Both the position numbers and the translations under genes were made by a program. From NCBI GenBank assembly GCA_002369155.1, contig DFEM01000134.1, positions 1-12,477 on the forward strand: a DNA stretch of 12,477 nt, given 5' to 3'. The notes under the pieces are model-generated. The model had not been told where the DNA came from. It saw only the letters and a program-made list of their open reading frames with translations, and ran no database searches. The first letter of the stretch is position 1, and each line of letters opens with the position of its first letter. Shown here one piece after another: positions 1-7,996 of the stretch. The stretch comes from Lachnospiraceae bacterium UBA3802 (GTDB lineage Bacteria; Bacillota; Clostridia; Lachnospirales; Lachnospiraceae).

Positions 1-2237
1 TAAACGAACAGGTTGAAATATATACCAAAGAAAGCGAAGAACTCCAAAAGTCAGTAGAGAATGTTCGTTCTTTACAAGAATGGATCAACGCTGTTCTCGG
101 GAAGTATGCGGGAGAATTGTCCATTGCATCCGATGCAGGGGGAACACTGTCTTCACTTTCGGATGAAGGCGATAGCACCCGTAAGATTACCGCATTTTAT
201 TCCTTTGCCGAAGCGATAAAAAAGCTTGTGGATCAGAAGAAATTGGCGGAATTACGCAATGCCGATCAAATCGACAAGGATAATAATGCTCTTTATGAGA
301 AATTAGAGACTAAGAAACAACTTGAAGGAAGCAAGTTTGTATTCGATCCCGGATATGAGAAGACAAGGGCATTAATTTCAGAAGAACTGAGAAAACTCAA
401 TATTGAAACCGATGTAAAGTTCTTTGTTGAACTTATCTCTGAGGTTAAGGACAAGAAATGGAGAAAGGCAATTGAAACCTTCCTCGGTGGGAAGAGATTC
501 AATATAATCGTTGATCCGAAGTACACTGCACAGGTATTAAAGATTGTTAATGATAATCCCGCCCATAAGGGAAAGGTTATCATAACTGATAAACTTGAGG
601 ATACCGATGTGGTGTCCAGTTCTGCGGCGGAACAGCTTGAAATTATAAATCCTTCAGCAAGGATGTACGCTAATTACTTGCTGAACGGTATACATCTTTG
701 TGAGACCATTGATGAATTACATGAATATCCTAAGGGCGGAATTATGCCTAACGGTATGCTTGCAAAGGGGTATGCCGTCGGTAAGATGGATATTAATGGA
801 ACTAAACTGTTTATAGGTCAGGATGCTATTAAGCTTCAGCTCGAGGCATTGGAGAATGAGATAAAAGACTTACAATATAGTATCCAGGCGCATGCCGAAA
901 ATACCGACGAAATACATGGAGAAATTGCTGAATTACAGGAGAAATCCCTTAAACAAGAGGATTATGATTTCGAGGCGGCTAATGAAGTAAGTGCAATAAA
1001 AGAAAAACTTCGTACAACTACATGTGAACGAGATATCTTTGCTAACGATCCTAACTTTACCGCGATTCTCGGAGAATACAACAAGGCCAAAAACAATTAT
1101 GACAGCCTTGATAAAGAAAAGAGCGCCCTTAGTGAAACTATAGGCAGCTCTCGAAATGAAATAAAGAAGATAGAGAAGGACATTGCTTCTAAAACTCAGG
1201 AAATGAAAGAGGCTCAGAAAGATTTTGAGCATGACTGCAGAGAAATGCCTGAACTGAGACAGCCTGCGATAGAAATGTATAATCAGCAGATTCAAAAGAA
1301 AGGCACTGCTATCACTAAGAGAACGGTTGACGATTGGGCCGGATATCTGGAGGGCGCTAAGAAAGCACTTGAAGATGCGCATTTGCAGTATTGCAGGATA
1401 AACGGTACCGACAATCAGATGCGCGGCGTTTCCTTTATAGGTTATTACCGGCAACAGTATCGAAATCTTGCAAACGTTCAGATTGAAGAAGCTAAACAGA
1501 AACTGAAAAAGCAGGGTGAAAAGCTTCAGAGCGCATTTGTAGGTGATTTCGTTGCAGAGATTAATGAAACAATCAGGGGCGCAAGAGAAGAAATCGAAAA
1601 GATTAATAAGGAACTTAAGAACAGACCGTTCGGAAACGATATTTATCAGTTCGAGATGAAGGAACGTCTCGACTCGGATGGAAAAGCTTTGTTTTTTAAG
1701 ATCTGTAACCAGATGCACAAGTATTTTGATAATGCGGAGTATTATCTTACCGCAATTAAAGATGATGAGGACAGCGAGCAGGATATAAAGGAATTTATTG
1801 ACATTGTGCTTAATGAGGAAGATGAGACGGAATATACCGATTATCGTAAATATTTTAATTACGATATGAGAATCATCAGTAAGCAAGGCGATGATGAAAT
1901 TCAAGCTACGCTTTCAAAGAAACAGGGGTCTGCTAGTAATGGTGAGAAACAGACACCGTATTTCATTATTTTAGCAGCAAGTCTCTTACAGTTATACCCG
2001 AAGGACCGTAGCAGTGCGAGATTAGCGTTTATCGATGAGGCCTTTTCGGCATTGTCACGTGAAAGAATTGAGCAGATGGTTGATTATCTGGAAACCAACG
2101 ACTTCCAGGTAGTTTATGCGGCACCGCCAGATAAGATAAACAGCATCGGATCGCATATTCAGACAACGATAACGCTGGTTCCCAAGGGACGTCAAAGTTT
2201 TGCGGTTGAAGGATTGATAAAGAACCTTGAGGAGTGA
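1..2237 (+). CDS. jetC: Wadjet SMC-like ATPase JetC, C-terminal part (5' end outside window)
   Basis: The frame is open from the window edge, so the start and the N-terminal Walker A lie upstream; about 744 residues are visible of a family usually near 1,100. In order they show a coiled-coil stretch, a globular hinge-like segment (about nt 340-800, with the SMC-hinge-like pattern KKWRKAIETFLGG), a long returning coiled coil rich in E/K/Q (about nt 830-1650), and a C-terminal ATPase head. The head has an ABC signature loop (ASNGEKQTP, nt 1929-1956; N replaces the usual first G of SGGE), a Walker B with catalytic glutamate (LAFIDEAFS, nt 2022-2048), and the AAPP motif seen in SbcC/MukB-like Walker B domains. 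In Wadjet, JetABC form a loop-extruding SMC complex that recognises small circular DNA for JetD to cut. jetD follows 8 bp downstream, the standard JetC-JetD order. The TTG at nt 117 is internal, not the start. Other MukB/SbcC-like ATPases are possible but the JetD neighbour argues strongly for JetC. Confidence 0.9.
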   Translation, partial: NEQVEIYTKESEELQKSVENVRSLQEWINAVLGKYAGELSIASDAGGTLSSLSDEGDSTRKITAFYSFAEAIKKLVDQKKLAELRNADQIDKDNNALYEKLETKKQLEGSKFVFDPGYEKTRALISEELRKLNIETDVKFFVELISEVKDKKWRKAIETFLGGKRFNIIVDPKYTAQVLKIVNDNPAHKGKVIITDKLEDTDVVSSSAAEQLEIINPSARMYANYLLNGIHLCETIDELHEYPKGGIMPNGMLAKGYAVGKMDINGTKLFIGQDAIKLQLEALENEIKDLQYSIQAHAENTDEIHGEIAELQEKSLKQEDYDFEAANEVSAIKEKLRTTTCERDIFANDPNFTAILGEYNKAKNNYDSLDKEKSALSETIGSSRNEIKKIEKDIASKTQEMKEAQKDFEHDCREMPELRQPAIEMYNQQIQKKGTAITKRTVDDWAGYLEGAKKALEDAHLQYCRINGTDNQMRGVSFIGYYRQQYRNLANVQIEEAKQKLKKQGEKLQSAFVGDFVAEINETIRGAREEIEKINKELKNRPFGNDIYQFEMKERLDSDGKALFFKICNQMHKYFDNAEYYLTAIKDDEDSEQDIKEFIDIVLNEEDETEYTDYRKYFNYDMRIISKQGDDEIQATLSKKQGSASNGEKQTPYFIILAASLLQLYPKDRSSARLAFIDEAFSALSRERIEQMVDYLETNDFQVVYAAPPDKINSIGSHIQTTITLVPKGRQSFAVEGLIKNLEE

Positions 2238-2245
2238 TCTAAAGC

Positions 2246-3484
2246 ATGGAAAATGTGCCTTTAAAGCTGAATAAACGGCAAAAAGAAATCTTAAAGGCTC
2301 TTCTTAACAAGTATGAGAAGAGCAAGACTTATCGTGGCGAAAACATGGTTAACCAGTCGTTTCATGTTAAACCAATAGATTTCTTTGAGGAATACGATTC
2401 TGACTTTGCCGACCTTGATGAACAGGGGGATTTTGAGCGGGACTTGAATGTGCTCGAAGCGGCAGGGCTTATTCTGCTTGCGCGGAAAAGCGATGTCGTT
2501 AAGACAATCAGCATGAATGTTTCTGCACAGGAATCATATTATGCTCTTCTTGGCAGAACTGGATTAAAAGAGCTTGAGAATTCCCAGATAGCAATGTATA
2601 AGTCGTACCTCGGGAAGAATTCGATGCTGGATGCCTTTTGCAATGTTCAGATTGGGCGACTCCAGGATAGAAAAAAGGCAGAGTACCCAGAAGACGAAGC
2701 ACGGGAAATCTTAAAGATACTTGAATATATTTGTGGCAACAAAGAGGAAATCCTCGAGAGAGAACTATCGATTGAGTTATTCAGTAATTCAAAAACTTTC
2801 GAAAAAGAGTACCGTAAAAAAGTTATCACGGTATTAAAGAAATACGGTGATTACCGGGACATTATCGATAATGTCCCGGATGATCGGGAACAAGAACATG
2901 CAATCCTCGCAGAGTATAATGTCTTTCCTAATCCGACTTATGTAAACTTTAAAGGCGATGGTAAGATCATCCTTATAAGCGGGAAAACTATAGAACTAAG
3001 CCCAGAGATGCCACTGGCGATCGATTCCGATACGATGGATCAGATTGACAACGTTAATGTAGTCGATAAACGTATTGTGACTGTTGAAAACCTCACAAGT
3101 TTCAATAGAGTGAAGGCGGATAATACTTTTTTTATTTATTTAGCCGGTTATCACAACACTGCTAAACAGGCATTTATCCAAAAGATTGCAAAAAGCAATC
3201 CTGACAAGAACTGGTTTCATTTCGGAGATATAGATCCGGATGGGTTCTACATCCTAGAGCACTTAAAGAATAAGACAGGTATTGATTTTAAACCGCTATA
3301 CATGTCAGTTGAGGAGCTTAAGAAGTATAAGGATTATTGCAAATCACTTGAAGAAAACGATAAGAAGAAAGCGAGATCTTTGATTACTAAAGGACTCTTT
3401 GTTGATGAGATGCAATATATACTTGAAAATAACGTAAAGCTTGAACAAGAGGTTGTTAGTTGGAAACAATTTATTGTAATATAA
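2246..3484 (+). CDS. jetD: Wadjet nuclease subunit JetD (Toprim-like, DUF2220/DUF3322 type)
   Basis: A 412-residue protein, close to the usual JetD length. The N-terminal half (about 1-200) is mostly helical with winged-helix-like character. The C-terminal half carries a Toprim-type metal site as in topoisomerase VI/Spo11: an acidic residue after a strand in VENLTSFNRV (E281) and the DxDxD block GDIDPDGF (D328, D330, D332). In characterised Wadjet systems JetD is the metal-dependent nuclease that cleaves plasmid DNA once JetABC has extruded it. The ATG at 2246 follows a GAGGAG ribosome binding site (2229-2234) overlapping the end of jetC, so the two are translationally linked. All expected catalytic acids are present, so the gene looks intact. 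It contains a perfect 26-bp palindrome at 2854-2879. Identification is from motifs, length and gene order. Confidence 0.92.
   Translation: MENVPLKLNKRQKEILKALLNKYEKSKTYRGENMVNQSFHVKPIDFFEEYDSDFADLDEQGDFERDLNVLEAAGLILLARKSDVVKTISMNVSAQESYYALLGRTGLKELENSQIAMYKSYLGKNSMLDAFCNVQIGRLQDRKKAEYPEDEAREILKILEYICGNKEEILERELSIELFSNSKTFEKEYRKKVITVLKKYGDYRDIIDNVPDDREQEHAILAEYNVFPNPTYVNFKGDGKIILISGKTIELSPEMPLAIDSDTMDQIDNVNVVDKRIVTVENLTSFNRVKADNTFFIYLAGYHNTAKQAFIQKIAKSNPDKNWFHFGDIDPDGFYILEHLKNKTGIDFKPLYMSVEELKKYKDYCKSLEENDKKKARSLITKGLFVDEMQYILENNVKLEQEVVSWKQFIVI
2854..2879. repeat. Perfect 26-bp palindrome inside jetD
   Basis: Thirteen bases (ccgggacattatc) are followed directly by their exact reverse complement, with no spacer and no mismatch. 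The flanking bases (A at 2853, A at 2880) do not extend it. In mRNA it could fold as an 11-bp stem with a 4-nt loop. It encodes about residues R204-P211 of JetD, between the helical N-terminal part and the Toprim domain. No T-run follows, so it is not a standard terminator. It could be an operator-like site, an mRNA structure, or chance; function is unknown. Confidence 0.9.
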
Positions 3485-3538
3485 ATATAGCATAAGTTCC
3501 TTAAGCAGTCTGAAAAGGATAAACAGTGAGGTGCAGAG

Positions 3539-3670
3539 ATGGAAGAGAGAAGAAGACTAAACCCTTTGATCCCAATCTAAGCAGGATTACTTGTTTTTGT
3601 ATCTGCATTATGTGTTTTCTTGTGGATTAAGAAGAATAAAGCAGCACAGGCAGCTATAGCAAACAAATAA
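3539..3670 (+). pseudogene. Small single-pass membrane peptide frame broken by an in-frame TAA
   Basis: An ATG at 3539 follows a GAGGTG ribosome-binding-like sequence (3529-3534). It opens 13 codons (MEERRRLNPLIPI), is stopped by TAA at 3578-3580, and the same frame continues for 29 more codons to TAA at 3668. After the stop the frame encodes a clear hydrophobic segment (AGLLVFVSALCVFLWI) followed by a basic, Ala-rich tail (KKNKAAQAAIANK). Joined by one sense codon in place of the TAA, it would be a peptide of 43 residues with one membrane helix. I see no ATG, GTG or TTG just after the TAA that would restart the hydrophobic part. It lies 54 bp after jetD and just before the terminator, so it would be the last cistron of that transcript. 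I do not recognise a family. It may be a decayed gene, a sequencing error, or a chance frame. Confidence 0.5.
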
Positions 3671-3690
3671 TTGACTTTAATGAAATGATG

Positions 3691-3721
3691 AAAGGCCGGT
3701 CCGTTTCGGACCGGTCTTTTT
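3691..3721 (+). terminator. Rho-independent terminator after jetD and the small frame
   Basis: An 8-bp perfect GC-rich stem (ccggtccg at 3696-3703 with cggaccgg at 3707-3714) closes a TTT loop. It extends by a G-T and a G-C pair and then A/T pairs, and is followed directly by a run of five T. This is a textbook intrinsic terminator and separates the Wadjet transcript from the TIR cluster. The A-tract before the stem could also allow weak function on the opposite strand, but no - strand gene ends here. Confidence 0.92.
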
Positions 3722-3732
3722 GTGCGTAAAAG

Positions 3733-3761
3733 TTTAAAAATACAGTCCTTTATGGTATAAT
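3733..3761 (+). promoter_or_regulatory. Predicted sigma-A promoter of the TIR operon
   Basis: A perfect -10 box TATAAT (3756-3761) lies 17 bp after a weak -35-like TTTAAA (3733-3738; 4 of 6 consensus). It falls between the terminator ending at 3721 and the gene start at 3798. The expected transcription start near 3768-3770 gives a leader of about 30 nt. I see no clear operator repeat around it, so regulation is not evident. Confidence 0.65.
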
Positions 3762-3797
3762 TATTCTGTAAAATTGTGTAAGAGCAAAGGACTAAAT

Positions 3798-6209
3798 ATG
3801 GCTGATACGGAACAAAGGTATGATGCCTTTATCAGTTACAGACACATACAGCCCGACAGAAGTGTGGCGGAAAGAATTCACAGGAAACTGGAAGCTTTCC
3901 GGCTGCCGAAAGAGATTGCGTCCAAAATCGGGAAAAACAGACTGGACCGCGTCTTTCGTGACGAGGCTGAATTTGCCGTGTCCGATGATCTGTCCGAATC
4001 GATTACCGATGCTTTGAGACGTTCCGAATATCTGATCATCGTTGCCTCTCCGAAATATCTGGAATCGCCCTGGTGTATGAGAGAGGTTGAGACATTCCTG
4101 AAATTAAAGGACAGAAAACATATCCTGATTGCATTGGCTGACGGAGATCCGGATACTTCTTTTCCGAAACTTTTACTGTATGAAGATGTATTAAAAACCG
4201 ATGAAGACGGAAATGTAACGCGCGAAACCATCGTACATGAACCTCTTGCGGCAGACTGCCGTGCCGAGAAAGCATCGGAGCGCAACAAAAAAGTCGATCT
4301 TTCCGTGCTTCGCCTGATTGCGTCTATTTTTGAACTGAGTTTTGATGATTTAAAGCAAAGACAGAGAGAAGCCGAGATCAAACGCAGAAGAAGGATTGGT
4401 TTCATTATTCTCGGCGTTTTGCTTGTCATCCTTCTGCAGAGCTTTTTCTTTATCTGGAGAATCACCAAGCAGAACCGTCTCATGAAGGAACAAAACGAGA
4501 AAGTGCTTGCGGCGACTTCCGGAACCCTGCTCTCGGAAGGCAAACGAATGGAAGCCATATATACCGCCAGAAGCATTCTGCCGGATACAGATGAAAAAGA
4601 CTTCAACGATGAAGCTGCAGTGGCGCTGATTAATGCACTGGAAGTTTATTCGGAGTCTGATGAATATGTTCAGAAACATGAGTTTAAAATGGACTTTTCC
4701 GTCAGCTCGATCGTATATTCCAAAACCGGTAAATATTTCTCTGTTTATGACGGGGATGTTACCAATCATATTTATGAAACCGAAACGGGCAAAGAGGTCC
4801 TTTCGTTACCGTTTTACAGTTTCTCCACCTTGGCGTTCTGCGGAGACGAGGGAGTCGTTTATCAACAGAAAAAAGGTGAGTATCACTATCAGTCCATTCT
4901 TGAGAAGGTTGAGAAACCGGTATATTTCTATGAAGAAGGTTTACTGTATTCCATCCCGAACGGAAACAGTGTGGCAATCGTGAGTGATACAAAAATATGC
5001 GTGTACTCCGATGGCGCAATCCGATACACGGTAGATTGCTCTGAGATTCTTTCGGCTTACGGTTTGGAGAAACCGGATATGAGTGTATCGTTCAGTCCGG
5101 ACGGAAAATATGCGGTGTTATTCTACAATTTTCCGCTCCAGAATTGTACGGCTATCGTGAAAGTCAGTCTTTCCACCGGTAAAGCGGAACAGATTGCATC
5201 CTTAAGTTCCACGATCGTCGGCGCTTCCATAAAGAACAATAAAATGGCTGTTATCAGCTATGCATATGACGAAGATGAATCCGTTTATAATGAATTAATC
5301 ATTATGAGCGTTACTTCCGGAGACATCATTGCGTATAAAGAAGTGCAGGATTATTATGTGAATGTGATGATGAATGATGAGATTGTGATTACAGTCTCAA
5401 ATAATCAGATTTACTATTATGATTATGACCTGAATCTTCAGACGACAAAACCGTTAAAAGAGGATTATACATTCTCCAAGATGACGGATGACGGAATCTT
5501 TTTCATAACCGATGTCGGCGGAAATTATTATATGATCGACAAAGATGAATTCCGTACTGATTCGATCGGCAGAAACCGTTTCAAACTCTATACATCGGTT
5601 GAATATGTGAGCGATCAGATTTTTGTCCACATGTTCGGTTCCAGTTATATTACCGTATATGCCAAGAAGGAATCCTCCTATCTGCATGCTTATAATAACA
5701 GTTACACTAATATCGACTTCTATGAAAACAGGGAACTTGGCGTTGTCGATAAAAAGGCTTTCCTTGCGAAAGCATCCAAGTATGACAGTGACCTGGAGAA
5801 ACTGAGTGTCCGCAAAGCAATACAGTGTGACGGCGGTAATGCAATCATGATTCAGGCGACGGATGACCAGATTCGTATTTATGACAGCAAAACATATAAA
5901 CTCTTAAAGACAAGTTACGCAATTGAAGGAATCGTATATAATTTTGTATATGATGCCAAGAATAAAGTATATGCCATTTCAACGGATAGTATCCATCTGT
6001 TTGATAAACGGTTAAAGCATATTGTCAGCCTTCCCGGTTTATCACTGGTAGGATATGATACAAAGACCAAAGACATGATCCTTTATGATGAAAGCAACAA
6101 ATTATATACCATCGAAATCATTTCTTACGAGGAGATGATCCGGATGGCGGATGAACTGCTTAACGGATATGAGCCCGATGAGCGGACAAAGGAAAAATAC
6201 GGTTTGTAA
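3798..6209 (+). CDS. TIR domain / single membrane helix / beta-propeller protein
   Basis: An 803-residue protein in three parts. Residues 7-150 form a bacterial TIR domain: YDAFISYRH at the first strand, RVFRDEAEF, YLIIVASPKYLESPWC, and the WCxxE motif (W92, C93, E96) whose glutamate is catalytic in TIR NADases. After a charged linker (RRRR, 197-200) comes one membrane helix (about 201-221), then a short helical segment. From about residue 300 to the end there are repeated beta-strand units with WD40/PQQ-like phrasing (FSPDGKYAV, YDSKTYKLL), suggesting a beta-propeller. With no signal peptide and the basic patch before the helix, I infer a cytosolic TIR and an outside propeller. The start is ATG 3798, after AAAGGA (3786-3791); a TTG eight codons earlier (3774) lies too close to the promoter and lacks a good site. 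It is first in the five-gene cluster. NADase activity and a defence role are inferences; it could instead be a scaffold. Confidence 0.88.
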   Translation: MADTEQRYDAFISYRHIQPDRSVAERIHRKLEAFRLPKEIASKIGKNRLDRVFRDEAEFAVSDDLSESITDALRRSEYLIIVASPKYLESPWCMREVETFLKLKDRKHILIALADGDPDTSFPKLLLYEDVLKTDEDGNVTRETIVHEPLAADCRAEKASERNKKVDLSVLRLIASIFELSFDDLKQRQREAEIKRRRRIGFIILGVLLVILLQSFFFIWRITKQNRLMKEQNEKVLAATSGTLLSEGKRMEAIYTARSILPDTDEKDFNDEAAVALINALEVYSESDEYVQKHEFKMDFSVSSIVYSKTGKYFSVYDGDVTNHIYETETGKEVLSLPFYSFSTLAFCGDEGVVYQQKKGEYHYQSILEKVEKPVYFYEEGLLYSIPNGNSVAIVSDTKICVYSDGAIRYTVDCSEILSAYGLEKPDMSVSFSPDGKYAVLFYNFPLQNCTAIVKVSLSTGKAEQIASLSSTIVGASIKNNKMAVISYAYDEDESVYNELIIMSVTSGDIIAYKEVQDYYVNVMMNDEIVITVSNNQIYYYDYDLNLQTTKPLKEDYTFSKMTDDGIFFITDVGGNYYMIDKDEFRTDSIGRNRFKLYTSVEYVSDQIFVHMFGSSYITVYAKKESSYLHAYNNSYTNIDFYENRELGVVDKKAFLAKASKYDSDLEKLSVRKAIQCDGGNAIMIQATDDQIRIYDSKTYKLLKTSYAIEGIVYNFVYDAKNKVYAISTDSIHLFDKRLKHIVSLPGLSLVGYDTKTKDMILYDESNKLYTIEIISYEEMIRMADELLNGYEPDERTKEKYGL

Positions 6210-6242
6210 GAACGCAAAAGCTTAAGTACAGGAGGGGAAAAC

Positions 6243-7466
6243 ATGGACCAGTACAATGTTTACGATGTTGCGGAGAAGATCTTCGCCGCAATCCAGAAAG
6301 AGCGGGAAGGCATGACGCATATGAACGTCATGGTTATGGGTAAAACAGGCTCCGGAAAGAGTACGCTCATTAACAATATGTTTAATGAAAAACTCGCGGA
6401 TACCGGAATCGGAAAGCCCGTAACGCAGGCAATCCGCCAGTATTCGAAAGAAGGATTTCCGCTTACGATCTACGATACGCCCGGTCTGGAACTCGGAGGT
6501 GACAATGCCATTTCCGAACTTTTAAAAGATGCGACCGACTGCATCAAAAAGGGTGTGAAAAGCGGTAAAATGGACGATGCCATCCATTGCATTCTGTACT
6601 GTGTCAATGCGGGTACCCATCGTTTTGAAGATGCGGAGAAAGAGTTCATTGCGCAGTTTTTATCCGAAAACAAAGCATTTAACATTCCGGTTATCGTTGT
6701 GATCACACAGGCAGTCAATAAAAAGGATGCAGCGGAATTAAAGCGAATCATCGAAGCGGAGAACATGGATATTATCCAGGTGGTTCCGGTGCTTTGCCAG
6801 GCGGTTGAAATTACGGATGAGATCTCAATTCCGGCTTACGGACTCGATACCCTTGCGGAGATTATCTACCGGGTCATACCGGAGGCACTGCAAAAGACCT
6901 TCGTTGCAGTGCAAAAGGCAGACATCAAATTAAAAACTTCAAAGGCCCAGGCCATCGTCGTCGCTAATGCGGCAGCTGCGGCAGGAGTCGGAGCAGTTCC
7001 CATTCCGTTTGCGGACTCCTTTGTACTGGTTCCGCAGCAGATCGGAATGCTTGGTTCCATTACGGCTGCATACGGACTGGCACTTGATAAAACAACCATC
7101 GTGTCGGTTGTCTCAGGTGTCCTCGGTATCGTTGGAACTACAATTGTCGGCAAAACGGCCGTATCCGGTATTCTGAAACTGATTCCCGGCGCGGGCAGCG
7201 TGGCAGGCGGTGTTGTATCCGGTGGCGTGGCTGCAGCATTGACCGCTGCTTTGGGAGAAGCTTATATCGGAGTTATGACCAAAATTGCCAAAGGTGAATT
7301 GAAAGTCGATGAACTCGGTACGGCGAAAGGACAGGAATGGATCAAAGATCTGTTCAGAGAACGTTTGAAATTAAAGAGAAATGACAAGGGTGTGCTTTTG
7401 GATAAAAAGGACGAACTTGTAGTGGATGATGATTTACCTGTTGCGGAAGAGATTAAAAATGATTAA
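6243..7466 (+). CDS. Era-like membrane GTPase with C-terminal DUF697-type domain
   Basis: A 407-residue protein. The N-terminal G domain shows G1/P-loop GKTGSGKS (33-40), a likely switch I threonine near T61, and G3 DTPG (78-81). The usual G4 NKxD is not evident: after the expected strand the sequence is VVITQAVNKKD, so T155/Q156 occupy the position and guanine specificity cannot be read simply. Residues about 230-345 are a Gly/Ala-rich hydrophobic region (ANAAAAAGVGAVPIPFAD and following) typical of DUF697, expected to insert in or associate with the membrane. The tail is acidic. A strong ribosome binding site (AGGAGGGG, 6230-6237) precedes ATG 6243, and the gap to the TIR gene is 33 bp. Such GTPases switch or remodel membrane-associated complexes; partner and trigger are unknown, but the other membrane proteins of the cluster are natural candidates. 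Confidence 0.88.
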   Translation: MDQYNVYDVAEKIFAAIQKEREGMTHMNVMVMGKTGSGKSTLINNMFNEKLADTGIGKPVTQAIRQYSKEGFPLTIYDTPGLELGGDNAISELLKDATDCIKKGVKSGKMDDAIHCILYCVNAGTHRFEDAEKEFIAQFLSENKAFNIPVIVVITQAVNKKDAAELKRIIEAENMDIIQVVPVLCQAVEITDEISIPAYGLDTLAEIIYRVIPEALQKTFVAVQKADIKLKTSKAQAIVVANAAAAAGVGAVPIPFADSFVLVPQQIGMLGSITAAYGLALDKTTIVSVVSGVLGIVGTTIVGKTAVSGILKLIPGAGSVAGGVVSGGVAAALTAALGEAYIGVMTKIAKGELKVDELGTAKGQEWIKDLFRERLKLKRNDKGVLLDKKDELVVDDDLPVAEEIKND

Positions 7467-7992
7467 AAACGACAGACTCTATCGAAAACATATAGACACA
7501 ATGATGGTTGTCGGTCTGGGATATTGCTTTATGGGTGGATGGACGTTTTGCCGTTTGCTGCTTCTTTGCACGATGAATTTTGCATATATCCGTCAGGTTA
7601 TATACGAAGTCGCCGATGAAGAATTCCTTCAACAACCATACGCTTTTCAATTTATGGCCGGATTAAGTATTATTATGATAATGTTAATGGCTGTTATTGA
7701 TGCGGGAATCCGTTTCTTCATCGGTTTTTCCGCTCGTGCCAATGCGATGTGCAAGAAGCGCAATGCCTATATTTTCTGGCTCTTTGTGGTTATTTTCCTG
7801 GATTTTATAGCTATTTTTGTAAGCATGTCACAGTTAAACGGCACAATAACAAACGAATTGGTGGATTTCATCGGATCGTTTTTGATGAATATTATGGTGC
7901 TGGTAATTTCCGTTGACCTTTTGGTTTCCTGTTTATACGTAAGAAGATATCGAAAACTGGAAGCGAAAGGATTACTAACGAAGGATAATTAA
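7459..7992 (+). CDS. Four-helix integral membrane protein, unknown family
   Basis: A 177-residue protein with four predicted membrane segments at about residues 14-38, 59-83, 97-121 and 133-158, and a basic C-terminal end (VRRYRKLEAKG). The start is ATG 7459, overlapping the GTPase stop codon region by 8 bp and preceded by GGAAGAG (7444-7450). A longer frame from ATG 7426 would run further into the GTPase gene and lacks a better site. I see no catalytic motif and recognise no family. The overlap means translational coupling to the GTPase, so it may anchor or be regulated by it; this is inference. Confidence 0.8.
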   Translation: MIKNDRLYRKHIDTMMVVGLGYCFMGGWTFCRLLLLCTMNFAYIRQVIYEVADEEFLQQPYAFQFMAGLSIIMIMLMAVIDAGIRFFIGFSARANAMCKKRNAYIFWLFVVIFLDFIAIFVSMSQLNGTITNELVDFIGSFLMNIMVLVISVDLLVSCLYVRRYRKLEAKGLLTKDN

Positions 7993-7996
7993 TCAG

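Noticed and set aside
117..119. TTG as the start of JetC
   Set aside because: The frame is open to the window edge with coiled-coil sequence, and the family needs an N-terminal Walker A head, so the start lies upstream.
933..1904. 323-codon open frame on the - strand
   Set aside because: Antisense shadow of the JetC coiled coil; lysine/glutamate-rich codons read backwards give Phe/Leu-rich pseudo-membrane sequence. No ribosome binding site or family resemblance.
3774..3797. Upstream TTG start adding eight residues to the TIR protein
   Set aside because: It lies about 13 bp after the -10 box, so it would be at or beside the transcript start, and it has no ribosome binding site. ATG 3798 has AAAGGA at good spacing and leads straight into the TIR domain.
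3878..4606. 242-codon open frame on the - strand
   Set aside because: Shadow of the TIR domain and membrane helix region; low-complexity Ser/Arg-rich translation and no start context.
7426..7458. Upstream ATG adding 11 residues to the four-helix protein
   Set aside because: It would overlap the GTPase gene by 41 bp with no ribosome binding site; ATG 7459 has GGAAGAG at proper spacing.
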